Positions 8,068 to 16,387 of a stretch of DNA of 64,000 nt are shown piece by piece. A model generated the notes under the pieces. It saw nothing but the letters and a program-made list of their open reading frames with translations. It was not told where the DNA came from and made no database searches. Origin of the DNA: Bacillus sonorensis NBRC 101234 = KCTC 13918 (GTDB lineage Bacteria; Bacillota; Bacilli; Bacillales; Bacillaceae); contig NZ_BCVZ01000004.1 in assembly GCF_001592005.1 (NCBI RefSeq), forward strand, positions 62,001-126,000. The letters run 5' to 3'. Position numbers and translations under genes: made by a program. Positions within the stretch are counted from its first letter, which is position 1; each line of letters opens with the position of its first letter.

Positions 8068-9398
8068 TCTTTTTCAAACAGGACGAGATCCTTCCATTTC
8101 CCAAAGCGGTAATAAAGAAACGCGGTCAGGCTGCTTAATAAAAAGCTCATGCCGATGCCAAGCGCAATGCCGTTTTCTCCGATCCAGCTGGAAAACATAT
8201 ATGAAAACGGATATCGGAGCGCCCAAAATGAGATGATATTCAGAATCAAAATCTGAAACATCGCCCCCGACGCCCTTACCACGCCGTTCAGGACAAAGTT
8301 AATGCCGATAAACGGATAGAAGAAGGCTATCGTTCTCAAATATTGCTCCCCAAAGCCGGCCGCTTGCACTTCTGAAATAAACAGCTTCACCGCATGGTAT
8401 CCGGCAAAGAAAACGGCGGCGCTGATCGTAAGCATGAATATCATCACATAAAGAACGCCGTAGTTTGCGATTTTTTTCGTGCGCGCCATGTCCCCGCTGC
8501 CGATCGTCTGGCCCGCCATGCTGTTGACGGCCGTTCCGATCGCCATCGCGGGCAGAATGAGAAGACTGTCAATCCGCTGAACGGCTCCAAATCCGGAAAC
8601 AACGCTTTCTCCAAATGAGTTGACAACGCTCATGATCGCCATTGAACCGCCGGAAATCACCACCATCTGCAATCCTGCGGGAATCCCGAGTCTTAAAATA
8701 ACCGATGTTTCATAAAGCGAAGGAAGTTTTGGCAAAGCAAATGGGACAAGCCCTTTTCTCACTGTATAGACCATTCCGTAAATAAAAGCGATTCCTTGAG
8801 AAAGGACGGTGGCATAGGCCGCTCCGAAAATTCCTAAATGGAACACCGATATAAACAGCGGGTCCAAGAAAAGGTTTAAGATCACAGCGATCAGGACAAA
8901 CCGCAATGGTGTTTGACTGTCGCCGACAGCCCTTAATACAGTGCTGATAAAATTATAGCCGAACAAAAAAATAATTCCAATAAAATGAATTTTTAAATAG
9001 CCTGAAGCGAAATGCATCATATTGTCAGGCGTCTGCAGAAGCGCAAGCAGCGGTTCTGCGGCGATAAACCCGATGATGCCCAGCAAAAGGCTCATCACTG
9101 TCATAATCACAACAAACGCATTGACATATGAAGCAAGGCCATGTTTGTCATCCTTCCCTTTTTGCTGGGACAGTATCGTCAGCGCTGCATTATTGATCCC
9201 CAATACAAACGACAGGACCGTAAAGAAAACTGTGCCGGACACAGCCGTCGCTCCAAGCGCTTTTGCGCCGAGCAGGTTTCCGACCCACAGGCTGTCGACG
9301 AACTGGAAGGAAATTTGCAGCAGGTTGGCAAGGATGATGGGCCCAGAGAAAAAAATCAATTGTTTTAAAACATTTCCTTCTGTAAAATCCGTTTTCAT
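8046..9398 (-). CDS. ypnP: MATE-family multidrug/Na+ efflux transporter YpnP
   Basis: A 450-residue integral membrane protein with about twelve hydrophobic helices in two six-helix halves, the MATE layout. Conserved marks include the N-terminal GPIILANLLQISFQFVD, SQQKGKDD after helix 2 and GSGDMARTKK between the halves. Start ATG at 9398 has AAAAAGGAG seven bases before it. MATE proteins exchange Na+ or H+ for organic cations; the substrate here is unknown. Position between ypoP and the ypmTSR cluster matches ypnP of B. subtilis. Confidence 0.88.
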   Translation of the reverse strand: MKTDFTEGNVLKQLIFFSGPIILANLLQISFQFVDSLWVGNLLGAKALGATAVSGTVFFTVLSFVLGINNAALTILSQQKGKDDKHGLASYVNAFVVIMTVMSLLLGIIGFIAAEPLLALLQTPDNMMHFASGYLKIHFIGIIFLFGYNFISTVLRAVGDSQTPLRFVLIAVILNLFLDPLFISVFHLGIFGAAYATVLSQGIAFIYGMVYTVRKGLVPFALPKLPSLYETSVILRLGIPAGLQMVVISGGSMAIMSVVNSFGESVVSGFGAVQRIDSLLILPAMAIGTAVNSMAGQTIGSGDMARTKKIANYGVLYVMIFMLTISAAVFFAGYHAVKLFISEVQAAGFGEQYLRTIAFFYPFIGINFVLNGVVRASGAMFQILILNIISFWALRYPFSYMFSSWIGENGIALGIGMSFLLSSLTAFLYYRFGKWKDLVLFEKEKSTPSV

Positions 9399-9487
9399 AT
9401 CCTGCTCCTTTTTAGCTTTTTTCGTACTGTGACAGGTAGAGGGCAGACCTCATATTATAAAGAAAAAATAGAAAGGGGCGTATGCAG

Positions 9488-10159
9488 ATGGGCTGCACAA
9501 TACATGCCGGCCGGCGGATGTGGGCGGGGCCGCCGGGCAAACGGCAAAACCTGACCGCGCTCCCTGCTTTTCGATCCGGCGGAAGGCAGGCATTACTCAG
9601 GGTGCTTCACGCCGCTCCTGACATTGGAAATATTGATGTACTTGTCAATGGACTGCCGCTGTTTCGAAACGCAGCGTACAGAGAACTTTCTGCTTTTGCA
9701 CCGGTTGCCTCCGGCCTCTCCCGAATCGACATTTTAAAGGCGAATGGAAACCGTTCTCCCCTCCTTACCGTACAATATCATCTCATGCCGGCCGGCCATT
9801 ATACAGCTGGCATGACAGGAACACTGTCAAAGCCTCTGCCCATCGTGATGTCAGACAGGATGCCGGTTCCTCCTGGAGAACGCAGCATGAGATTCGTTCA
9901 TCTTTCTCCTGATGCTCCCGCTCTCGATCTTGCCATCAAAAAGGGCCCTGTTCTTTTTGCCAACATCCCCTTTGCAAATGCCAGCCATTACATTTCATGT
10001 CCCTTTGAAAAAAACGAATTGGAAATACGTGCTGCCGGAACAGAAACCGTCTTGCTGAACATCCCGAAAGTCGATTTCCAATACGGTCAGTCAGTCACGT
10101 TCTATTGCACCGGATATATGAATGGAACTCCGTCTCTTGAAATATTGAAGGCTCCATGA
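9488..10159 (+). CDS. DUF4397 double-repeat protein, no signal peptide
   Basis: A 223-residue protein with two copies of the DUF4397 beta-rich unit: ALLRVLHAAPDIGNIDVLVNG (positions 37-57, given in parts) and MRFVHLSPDAPALDLAIKKG (about 133-152). Related proteins are usually exported and surface-exposed, but here the N-terminus (MGCTIHAGRRMW) has no signal peptide and no membrane helix. I start at the ATG at 9488, since AGGGG lies too close to the ATG at 9482. It is a lone plus-strand gene placed between ypnP and ypmT, with a terminator at 10173-10199. No function is known to me; a spore or envelope role is possible. Confidence 0.75.
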   Translation: MGCTIHAGRRMWAGPPGKRQNLTALPAFRSGGRQALLRVLHAAPDIGNIDVLVNGLPLFRNAAYRELSAFAPVASGLSRIDILKANGNRSPLLTVQYHLMPAGHYTAGMTGTLSKPLPIVMSDRMPVPPGERSMRFVHLSPDAPALDLAIKKGPVLFANIPFANASHYISCPFEKNELEIRAAGTETVLLNIPKVDFQYGQSVTFYCTGYMNGTPSLEILKAP

Positions 10160-10172
10160 TGGGCTGCATTGA

Positions 10173-10199
10173 AAAAAAGAGACATGACGTCTCTTTTTT
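10173..10199. terminator. Terminator after the DUF4397 gene
   Basis: AAAAAAGAGAC-ATGAC-GTCTCTTTTTT; symmetrical, so it can also serve ypmT transcripts reading the other way. Confidence 0.8.
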
Positions 10200-10207
10200 A
10201 TCGGTTG

Positions 10208-10399
10208 CTATGATCCGTTGTTTTTTCGTTTTTTCACATCAAGCGTAAACACCATAATGCTTAAAAATAACGCGCAATAGCCGATGTTGAAATACATTTT
10301 GTCCATGTTTTCATCGAAAAAGCTGAGGGCAGCCTGTCCTGCAAAGTACAGTGAAAATAATGACGAGAGTAAACTGAAATATCGATTGATACGCTCCAT
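10208..10399 (-). CDS. ypmT: Small membrane protein YpmT
   Basis: A 63-residue protein with two hydrophobic helices (about residues 8-26 and 36-54) and a basic tail DVKKRKNNGS, so both ends probably face the cytosol. Start ATG at 10399 has AGAGGTGAC before it. It lies downstream of ypmS on the same strand, with 85 bases between, in the ypmR-ypmS-ypmT order of B. subtilis. Function unknown. Confidence 0.8.
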   Translation of the reverse strand: MERINRYFSLLSSLFSLYFAGQAALSFFDENMDKMYFNIGYCALFLSIMVFTLDVKKRKNNGS

Positions 10400-10484
10400 A
10401 CCGTCACCTCTGAATGATTAAAAAACATCGCGTCTTACAGATTAATATTTTTTATTTTCCTGTATTTTAAACGATTCGTCAACT

Positions 10485-11051
10485 TTATGATGATGCCGGC
10501 TGATAATAGACAAATTCTATCTGATCTTTTTCTAAATCGATGTGTTTGGCTTTTACATACATACCGTTTTTCAGCGGCATCTCTGATAAGCGGACTTGAA
10601 TTTCTTTTGCGTGTGCACGGACATGAACAAAATCGGGAAGATCGTAAAACTCATCCATGTAATGTAAAACAAAGGAAATCGGAATGTCCAGTCTGCCTAT
10701 AGAAAACTTTGTCACATGAAGTGCGACATCCCCGTTTTTTTCGACAGACGGGCGAAATGAAACCGTTGCATCGACCGTCGATGAAAAGGCGCGGATGGCG
10801 CCGATGACATGAACTTCATCATCGATTTCCACTTTGTAGTCAAGCTCAGATGACGTTTCTTTTTGCAAATACGAATTAATGAATGCCGCCAATGATTCTT
10901 TTGTGCTGGTGACATTCAGTTCATATCCGCTTGGAGAAGGTTCGGCCGGCTCCCTTTCTTCACTTGGAAGGAACATGAGAATCAAGGCGCCGACAATGAT
11001 GGCCGCATTGACTGCCGCTAATATGAAAAATAAACTCTTCCATTTCTTCAT
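10485..11051 (-). CDS. ypmS: Membrane-anchored protein YpmS (DUF2140)
   Basis: A 188-residue protein with an N-terminal signal-anchor (basic KKWK, then a helix about residues 6-25) and an extracytoplasmic domain. The rest is beta-rich and ends with VKAKHIDLEKDQIEFVYYQP. The ATG at 11051 is preferred because AAGGTG stands six bases upstream; that ribosome site overlaps the stop codon of ypmR, so the two are translationally linked. YpmS proteins carry the DUF2140 domain; no enzyme activity is known. Its constant pairing with the YpmR esterase suggests a shared surface job. Confidence 0.85.
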   Translation of the reverse strand: MKKWKSLFFILAAVNAAIIVGALILMFLPSEEREPAEPSPSGYELNVTSTKESLAAFINSYLQKETSSELDYKVEIDDEVHVIGAIRAFSSTVDATVSFRPSVEKNGDVALHVTKFSIGRLDIPISFVLHYMDEFYDLPDFVHVRAHAKEIQVRLSEMPLKNGMYVKAKHIDLEKDQIEFVYYQPASS

Positions 11052-11061
11052 GCTTTTCACC

Positions 11062-11814
11062 TTATTCTGTCGGGAGTTCTTCTTGTCTCATTTGATCGTA
11101 AACCCGCTTTGCTATTAGAGCATACCCGAATTGGTTGGGATGAAAATCATCATCAGCCATCTTTTTTTCATCACTGTATTCTTCAAATATATCTGCGATA
11201 TCCGCCATTTTTGCGTTTGGAATCTTTTTCAGCTGCCTTTCAGCGCCCTGATTCCATTCCCCAACGACCTGATCGACTTCCCTCAGTTCGGAAAGGGTAA
11301 ACGTAAACGGATTGTACATGCCGACATAAATCATGTCAGCCCTGCCGTTTTGCTTTCTGATTTCTGTCAAAATTTTGGCAAACCGCTGCTCAAATGCCTT
11401 TTGCTCGCTTCGGAAAGGCTGAAGCGTCAAATGGGAAAAATGTTGCCGGACGACCTTCATCAGATCGTTGCCGCCGATTGTCAGGAAGATATAGTCAGCG
11501 TCCTTCAGCCCGTCTTGCACCTTTTTTTCTTCGAGCTTTTTCAACAGATCGTCAGTCCGGTAGCCTTTCACCGCATAATTTTTCACCTTGACGGATGTCA
11601 CATCACTGCTGTTTTTCAGCTTTTCGGCTATCATGCCGACATAACCCTTCCCTCCCTGATCGCCCACCCCCTCTGTCAAAGAATCTCCAACTGCGGCAAT
11701 GACGATGCTCCGCTTGGGTGCGGCCGCCGTTTTTCCGGCTCCGGCGTTACCTCCGGTACAAGCGGACAGCAGACAGACAAGGGCTGCTACCACTGATATA
11801 AACCGTATGCTCAA
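11062..11814 (-). CDS. ypmR: Lipoprotein SGNH/GDSL hydrolase YpmR
   Basis: A 250-residue exported lipoprotein: the signal peptide ends in the lipobox LLSAC (lipidated Cys about 19). The hydrolase shows all four SGNH blocks: GDSLTEG (nucleophile Ser, about 44), a glycine in block II, GGND (about 120) and DDFHPN near the C-terminus with the catalytic Asp-His pair. Start is a TTG at 11814 behind GGAAGGGG. It precedes ypmS and ypmT in one transcription unit. Likely an esterase or lipase acting on envelope substrates outside the membrane; the substrate is not known. Confidence 0.9.
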   Translation of the reverse strand: MSIRFISVVAALVCLLSACTGGNAGAGKTAAAPKRSIVIAAVGDSLTEGVGDQGGKGYVGMIAEKLKNSSDVTSVKVKNYAVKGYRTDDLLKKLEEKKVQDGLKDADYIFLTIGGNDLMKVVRQHFSHLTLQPFRSEQKAFEQRFAKILTEIRKQNGRADMIYVGMYNPFTFTLSELREVDQVVGEWNQGAERQLKKIPNAKMADIADIFEEYSDEKKMADDDFHPNQFGYALIAKRVYDQMRQEELPTE

Positions 11815-11898
11815 ATAACGAAGCCCCTTCCTTCTTTATAGCCTAAAAAAAAGTGTAACATGTTTTATCTCTTTTGAAAAATCATTTACGGATGCTCA

Positions 11899-11931
11899 AA
11901 AAGCCTGCTTTCCGGGGATAAACAGGCTTTT
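11899..11931 (-). terminator. Terminator after ypmQ
   Basis: Minus-strand stem AAAAGCCTG / CAGGCTTTT with a 15-base loop and a following T run, 12 bases past the ypmQ stop. Confidence 0.8.
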
Positions 11932-11942
11932 AAACGCTATAT

Positions 11943-12524
11943 TCAACGATTTTCCAAAATCTTAATATCGGCGATGATCTCGCTGTACGGCGTATCTTTC
12001 GCGCCATCGTAATCTTTGACGACTTTCCCTTCCTGATCGACTAAATAAAAAGAGCTTTGGTGAATCACCTGATCTTCATTTTCCGGTTTTTTGACGATCG
12101 CCTTAAAGCTTTTGAGCGCAAACCTTTCGATCTCAGCCTGTGAGTACCCGGTTAAAAAGTCCCAGTTTTCAAAAGAAAGCGGATAGTTAGCCGCAAATTT
12201 TTTCAGCTTTTCCGGAGTATCATTCTCCGGGTCTACGCTGAATGAGACAATCCGGGCTTGAAGATTTTCTTCATCCATTTGCTTTTGCAGCTCTGCCATA
12301 TGCGAGGTCATCGGCGGACAAATCGTATTACAGTTTGTAAAAATAAAGTCCGCCACCCATACTTTACCTTTTAAGCTGTCCAGGGATACTGTTTTGTTGT
12401 CTTGATTTTGAAAAGAGAAAGACTGCACATCATAATTCAACGGATCTTTAATTTTATTGGTTCCGCAGGCGCACATCAAAATGATGGCAACACCCGCAAT
12501 CAACAAGCCGAAAACGTTTTTCAA
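11943..12524 (-). CDS. ypmQ: SCO1/SenC-family copper chaperone lipoprotein YpmQ
   Basis: A 193-residue thioredoxin-fold lipoprotein of the SCO1 family, which delivers copper or maintains thiols for cytochrome oxidase assembly on the outer face of the membrane. It shows the metal-binding CNTIC (CxxxC) after FIFTN and the conserved copper-ligand histidine in VIHQSS. The start is the TTG at 12524, with GGGGAG seven bases upstream; the signal peptide then runs to a cysteine in LMCACG. Earlier in-frame codons overlap degV and lack a ribosome site. It lies downstream of the degV-family gene with a 17-base gap, so they are probably co-transcribed. Confidence 0.88.
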   Translation of the reverse strand: MKNVFGLLIAGVAIILMCACGTNKIKDPLNYDVQSFSFQNQDNKTVSLDSLKGKVWVADFIFTNCNTICPPMTSHMAELQKQMDEENLQARIVSFSVDPENDTPEKLKKFAANYPLSFENWDFLTGYSQAEIERFALKSFKAIVKKPENEDQVIHQSSFYLVDQEGKVVKDYDGAKDTPYSEIIADIKILENR

Positions 12525-12541
12525 TCCTTTTCTCCCCTTTG

Positions 12542-13384
12542 TCAGTCGGTATAAAAGGAAAAACCGATCGCTCCTCTTCCCGTGTGGGTCGATATAATCG
12601 GCGTGGTGCATAAAATATCGATGTCGATCCCCGGTATATGTTCAAGCAATGAAGCCTTCAATTTATGCGCCAGATCCAATGCATCCGCATGGGCGATGCC
12701 GACCGCTTGTACGGTTTTTCCTTTTACGGACGTGAGAAATTGTCCTGTTAAATATTTAATGAGCTGAGCAGTGCTGCGGACATTTTTTTCAGGCGTATAG
12801 ATGCCGTCTTCAAGCCTTGCGATCGGTTTTATTTTGAGCAGTGAACCGATCAGCGCCTTTCCCCTGCCGATCCGCCCGCCTTTGATCAAATTCTCAAGGC
12901 TGTCGATGGTCACATAAAGAGAGGTGCGGTTTCTGATGTCTTCAAGATCTTTGATAATAGCGGAAGCTGTCCACCCCTGTCCGGCAAGTGCGGCTGCTCT
13001 TAACACTTGGAAACCCAGACCTTTTGAAATGTACATGGAGTCGATGACTGTGACCTTTCCGCCAACCATGTTCGAAGCGCTTACAGCTGTTTGGAACGTC
13101 CCGCTTAATTCACTTGAAAGGTGGATGCTGATGACTTCGCTCCCATCCTCTGTGAGCTTTTCATACAGCTCGAGAAATGCTCCTAAAGGCGGTTGCGAGC
13201 TTTTCGGAAGCTCAGCTGCGGCCTCCATTTTCACAATAAATTCTTCTGATTGAATATCCAGCTGGTCTCTGTACACCTTCCCGTCAATCACTATCGAAAG
13301 CGGCAATACGGAAATACCGTATTTGCGCTTCTCTTCATCGCTTATATCCGCCGTTGAATCCGTTACAATTTTAATATTTGTCAA
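12542..13384 (-). CDS. DegV-family fatty-acid-binding protein
   Basis: A 280-residue DegV-fold protein. The N-terminal signature IVTDSTADIS (about 5-14), SSQPPLGAF (about 61-69) and the C-terminal GRGAIGFSFY are diagnostic of the family, which binds a fatty acid and, as FakB, presents it to the FakA kinase. The motif KGGRIGR (about 169-175) is also typical. Start ATG at 13384; a weak AAAGAGA site precedes it. It is co-directional with ypmQ, 17 bases apart. Several DegV paralogues exist in Bacillus, and I cannot say which fatty acid this one prefers. Not to be confused with regulator genes degR, degS or degU. Confidence 0.88.
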   Translation of the reverse strand: MTNIKIVTDSTADISDEEKRKYGISVLPLSIVIDGKVYRDQLDIQSEEFIVKMEAAAELPKSSQPPLGAFLELYEKLTEDGSEVISIHLSSELSGTFQTAVSASNMVGGKVTVIDSMYISKGLGFQVLRAAALAGQGWTASAIIKDLEDIRNRTSLYVTIDSLENLIKGGRIGRGKALIGSLLKIKPIARLEDGIYTPEKNVRSTAQLIKYLTGQFLTSVKGKTVQAVGIAHADALDLAHKLKASLLEHIPGIDIDILCTTPIISTHTGRGAIGFSFYTD

Positions 13385-13515
13385 TCTCTTTCACATCCTG
13401 TCGGTCTCAAGTGATGTATCCTGATGCTGTAAAAACGCATGAAAAATTCTTTGCCTGCCCGTTTTGCCGCCGTTTTTTCAGAGCGGTATATAGGCTGGCA
13501 AAGAATGTTTATATG

Positions 13516-13767
13516 CTATGCATTATGTTTCAGTTCTTCCTGCTGATAAATGGCTTGATAATCATGCCATTTTAGCGCTCTTTTTAAGTATTCCCTGAAA
13601 GAGTACACATTTTTTTTCCGTTTCGAACAGTAAAGCTTCTTCAAAAACGCTTCAAGCCTCAGCTGCGCCATGAAAAAATGGGGGTCGTCCTCCTTCAGCA
13701 AGGGTATTTCCGTCACCTTCACCTGCTGTCCATCCGATCGTTTGAACTCTAGGCTTTTGAGTAACAA
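13516..13767 (-). CDS. ypmP: YpmP (DUF2535) small protein
   Basis: An 83-residue, basic, soluble protein matching the length and layout of YpmP: LEFKRSDGQQVKVTEIP at the N-terminus and FREYLKRALKWHDYQAIYQ near the C-terminus. Start is a TTG at 13767 with AAGAGGA nine bases upstream. It stands alone between ilvA and the degV-family gene, as in the ypmQ-ypmP-ilvA order of B. subtilis. No function is known. Confidence 0.8.
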   Translation of the reverse strand: MLLKSLEFKRSDGQQVKVTEIPLLKEDDPHFFMAQLRLEAFLKKLYCSKRKKNVYSFREYLKRALKWHDYQAIYQQEELKHNA

Positions 13768-13860
13768 AGTATCAATCCTCTTTTATTGGATATTTTCTTT
13801 ATTATACATAATCCCGGGAAGCTTTGTCTGTGAATTGTACGCTCTTTTCAAAAAAATTTC

Positions 13861-15129
13861 TCATATCAGCAGATTGAACAGCCCTTCATCTTTATTGACT
13901 TCAAGGTAGCGGAACCCTTTTCGGTCCATCCTTGCGATCAGCGGTTCATAATCTTCCCGCTGCTTCAGTTCGATGCCGACAAGCGCGGGACCGCTGCTTT
14001 TATTATTCTTTTTTGTATACTCAAATCGCGTAATATCATCGCTGGGCCCGAGCACTTCATCCAAAAATTCGCGCAACGCCCCGGCCCTCTGCGGAAAATT
14101 TACGATGAAATAATGCTGAAGTCCTTCGTACATCATCGATCTGTCTTTGATTTCCTGCATTCTTCCGATGTCATTGTTGCCGCCGCTGATAATGCACACG
14201 ACATTTTTCCCTTTGATTTCATCCCTGTAAAGATCTAAAGCGGCGATCGGCAAAGCTCCGGCCGGCTCTGCTACAATCGCGCACTGGTTATACAATTCGA
14301 GTATCGCTGTGCAGACCTTGCCTTCCGGAACGAGCAGAATATCGTCCACGACGTTTTCGAGTGTTTTGAATGTCTGTTCGCCGATTTTTTGGACGGCGGC
14401 GCCGTCGACGAATTTATCGATTTTTTGGAGTGTGACAACTTCGCCGTTTTTATTGGACTCAAACAAAGCGGGCGCCCCTTTGGGCTCGACCGCGATCAGC
14501 TTCGTTTCAGGGGACACGTTTTTCATATAGGTCCCCACTCCGGAAAGAAGGCCGCCTCCACCGACGCTCGCAAATACATAATGCGGCTCACATTCAATAT
14601 CATTTAAGATTTCGACGGCGACCGTTCCCTGCCCCGCCATGACCTCAGGATCGTCAAACGGATGGATGAACGCCCGTTTTTCTTCCTCACAGCAGGCCAC
14701 TGCGCTTTGATAGGCGTCATCAAACGTATCACCGGTCAGGATGATTTCAATATAGTCTTTTCCAAACAGCTCGACTTGGGAAATTTTTTGTCTCGGGGTG
14801 GTGGAAGGCATGAATATTTTGCCGTGGATGCCGAGATGCTTGCACGAAAAAGCAACCCCCTGGGCGTGGTTGCCGGCACTTGCGCAGACAATGCCGTTTT
14901 TCGTCGTTTCTTTTGAAAGCTGCTTCATTTTGTAATATGCGCCTCTCAGCTTGAATGAGCGGACAACCTGCAAATCTTCTCTTTTTAAATAAACGTTGCA
15001 ATCGTACCTCTCAGACAGCCTCTCGTTTTTTTGCAGAGGGGTATGAATGACAACATCTTTTAGATTTTGGTGTGCTTTTAAAATATCTTTGACTTGGATG
15101 AGAGAGTTTTCTTTAAGCAACGGTTTCAT
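13861..15129 (-). CDS. ilvA: Threonine deaminase (threonine ammonia-lyase) IlvA
   Basis: PLP enzyme converting threonine to 2-oxobutanoate, first step of isoleucine synthesis (422 aa). The PLP lysine sits in VRSFKLRGAYYK (about 60), the asparagine loop is SAGNHAQG (about 83-90), and the phosphate-binding glycine loop is SVGGGGLLSG (about 185-194). The C-terminal 80 residues make one ACT-like regulatory domain (FPQRAGALREFLDEVLG), the short form typical of Bacillus. ATG at 15129 has AGAAAGGATCC upstream. An extended -10 promoter (TGATATAAT, hexamer at 15170-15175) precedes it. It works with IlvD at 21-23 kb. Confidence 0.95.
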   Translation of the reverse strand: MKPLLKENSLIQVKDILKAHQNLKDVVIHTPLQKNERLSERYDCNVYLKREDLQVVRSFKLRGAYYKMKQLSKETTKNGIVCASAGNHAQGVAFSCKHLGIHGKIFMPSTTPRQKISQVELFGKDYIEIILTGDTFDDAYQSAVACCEEEKRAFIHPFDDPEVMAGQGTVAVEILNDIECEPHYVFASVGGGGLLSGVGTYMKNVSPETKLIAVEPKGAPALFESNKNGEVVTLQKIDKFVDGAAVQKIGEQTFKTLENVVDDILLVPEGKVCTAILELYNQCAIVAEPAGALPIAALDLYRDEIKGKNVVCIISGGNNDIGRMQEIKDRSMMYEGLQHYFIVNFPQRAGALREFLDEVLGPSDDITRFEYTKKNNKSSGPALVGIELKQREDYEPLIARMDRKGFRYLEVNKDEGLFNLLI

Positions 15130-15169
15130 TTATAGGATCCTTTCTTTTTAAAGCTCTATTTAATACGCC

Positions 15170-15175
15170 ATTATA
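15170..15175 (-). promoter_or_regulatory. ilvA extended -10 promoter
   Basis: Minus-strand TGATATAAT, an extended -10 with hexamer TATAAT, about 40 bases before the ilvA start; no good -35 is visible. Confidence 0.55.
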
Positions 15176-15318
15176 TCATGAATATTCAAAAATTAAAGGG
15201 CAATTCTCTCTTATTTCAGAATATTATAGACTTTTTAGAACTTCAATGGCTTTTTCCATATATACGGCGGCTTCAAACGTTTCATTCAAAAAATTGTTTT
15301 GTAAAAAAGACTTTATTT

Positions 15319-15354
15319 GTTCCAATTGGGTGTTATAATAGAACCAATTGGAAC
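15319..15354 (+). promoter_or_regulatory. yplP extended -10 promoter flanked by an 11-bp inverted repeat
   Basis: GTTCCAATTGG (15319-15329) and its exact reverse complement CCAATTGGAAC (15344-15354) flank TGTTATAAT, an extended -10 with TATAAT at 15334-15339. Each arm also contains the 8-base palindrome CCAATTGG. A protein bound to both arms would cover the melting region and the start site, so this looks like an operator for repression, perhaps autoregulation by the winged-helix end of YplP. The repeat is seen; the regulator is inferred. Confidence 0.65.
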
Positions 15355-15370
15355 CAAAAGGAGATTGACC

Positions 15371-16372
15371 ATGATCAAAAACTTGAGCCATTCGATAACA
15401 TTTGCCGACCTGATCGGTGAAGCCGATTCTTTTTTGCAGGTAAAAAACAGGGCGAGACGATTTGCGGAATCCGCACATTCGGTTTACATATCCGGGGAAA
15501 CGGGAACGGGCAAAGGGCTGTTTGCAAGAGCCATCCATCACGCCTCCCCATTCGGCAATGGCCCGTTTTTGCAAATCAATTGCGGCGCTGTAAGTGAAGA
15601 AGAACTGGATGACAAGCTTTTTCATGAAGCCGGACAGACAGAGGGAACCCTGTTTCTCGATGAAGTGTGGGGCCTCTCTTTACACCTTCAGGGAAGGCTT
15701 TTGGCCGCCATTGAAAAAGGAATCGGCCTGAGGCTGATCTCATCCTCAAGCGTTCCGCTTCCGGAGCGGATTAAAAAAGGTGAGTTCCGCAAGGATTTGT
15801 ACTACAGACTGAATGTACTTGATCTGCCGCTGCCTCCTCTAAGGGAGCGAAGAGGCGACATCCCCATTCTCGTGCATCATTTCCTAAAAAGCGGAGAACA
15901 TGACATATATGTCGAGCCCATCGTCTGGGATGCTTTGGAGCAATACGAATTTCTCGGCAACGTAAGGGAGCTGAAAAACATGGCGGATTATATGAAAACC
16001 GTCTCAGATCAAAAAACCATTCAGCTTTATGATATTCCGCCGGTATTAAGGGGGCAGGTTGAGAAGAAAAAAACGAAGGACAAAAAAAATGCGCCTGCTT
16101 CACTGACACTGATGGAAAAAGAAGAATTCGCCTTTCTGCTGGACACGATCAAACAATTAAATGAAAAAGGAGAGCCTGCCAGCCGGAGAATCCTATCTGA
16201 ACTGAGCAAGAACGGGAAGTCAGAGCTCACCCCCCAGCAGGTTCGGGGCAGATTGGACTACCTGGAAAAAAGGGAATACGTCACAAAAGGCCGCGGAAGA
16301 GCGGGAACGAAAATAACACTTGAAGGACTGCGTTTTTTAAGCTCGCTAAAAAATCATATTATTCAGGAATAG
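15371..16372 (+). CDS. yplP: Sigma-54-activator-like AAA+ protein YplP, lacking GAFTGA
   Basis: A 333-residue AAA+ protein of the bacterial enhancer-binding family. Visible: Walker A GETGTGKG (about 42-49), Walker B GTLFLDEVW (about 95), and the arginine-finger segment FRKDLYYRLNVLDLPLPPLR. The stretch that normally reads LFGHEKGAFTGA...GGTLFLDE is shortened to LFHEAGQTEGTLFLDE, so the L1 loop with GAFTGA, the part that touches sigma-54, is missing. The C-terminus (about 255-330) looks like a winged helix (QQVRGRLDYLEKREYVTKGRGR) rather than the usual Fis-type helix-turn-helix. Start ATG 15371 follows AAAGGAGA. B. subtilis YplP is described as a putative SigL-dependent regulator. Co-directional with yplQ, 15 bases apart. 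Confidence 0.88.
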   Translation: MIKNLSHSITFADLIGEADSFLQVKNRARRFAESAHSVYISGETGTGKGLFARAIHHASPFGNGPFLQINCGAVSEEELDDKLFHEAGQTEGTLFLDEVWGLSLHLQGRLLAAIEKGIGLRLISSSSVPLPERIKKGEFRKDLYYRLNVLDLPLPPLRERRGDIPILVHHFLKSGEHDIYVEPIVWDALEQYEFLGNVRELKNMADYMKTVSDQKTIQLYDIPPVLRGQVEKKKTKDKKNAPASLTLMEKEEFAFLLDTIKQLNEKGEPASRRILSELSKNGKSELTPQQVRGRLDYLEKREYVTKGRGRAGTKITLEGLRFLSSLKNHIIQE

Positions 16373-16387
16373 AAAGGGTGTTTTGTT

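Noticed and set aside
13768..15369. T-box or leader attenuator for ilvA
   Set aside because: No specifier hairpin or T-box motif (TGGNACCGCG) before ilvA.
15224..15625. 133-residue minus-strand frame spanning the yplP promoter
   Set aside because: It overlaps the strong palindromic promoter and the start of yplP; no ribosome site or family match.
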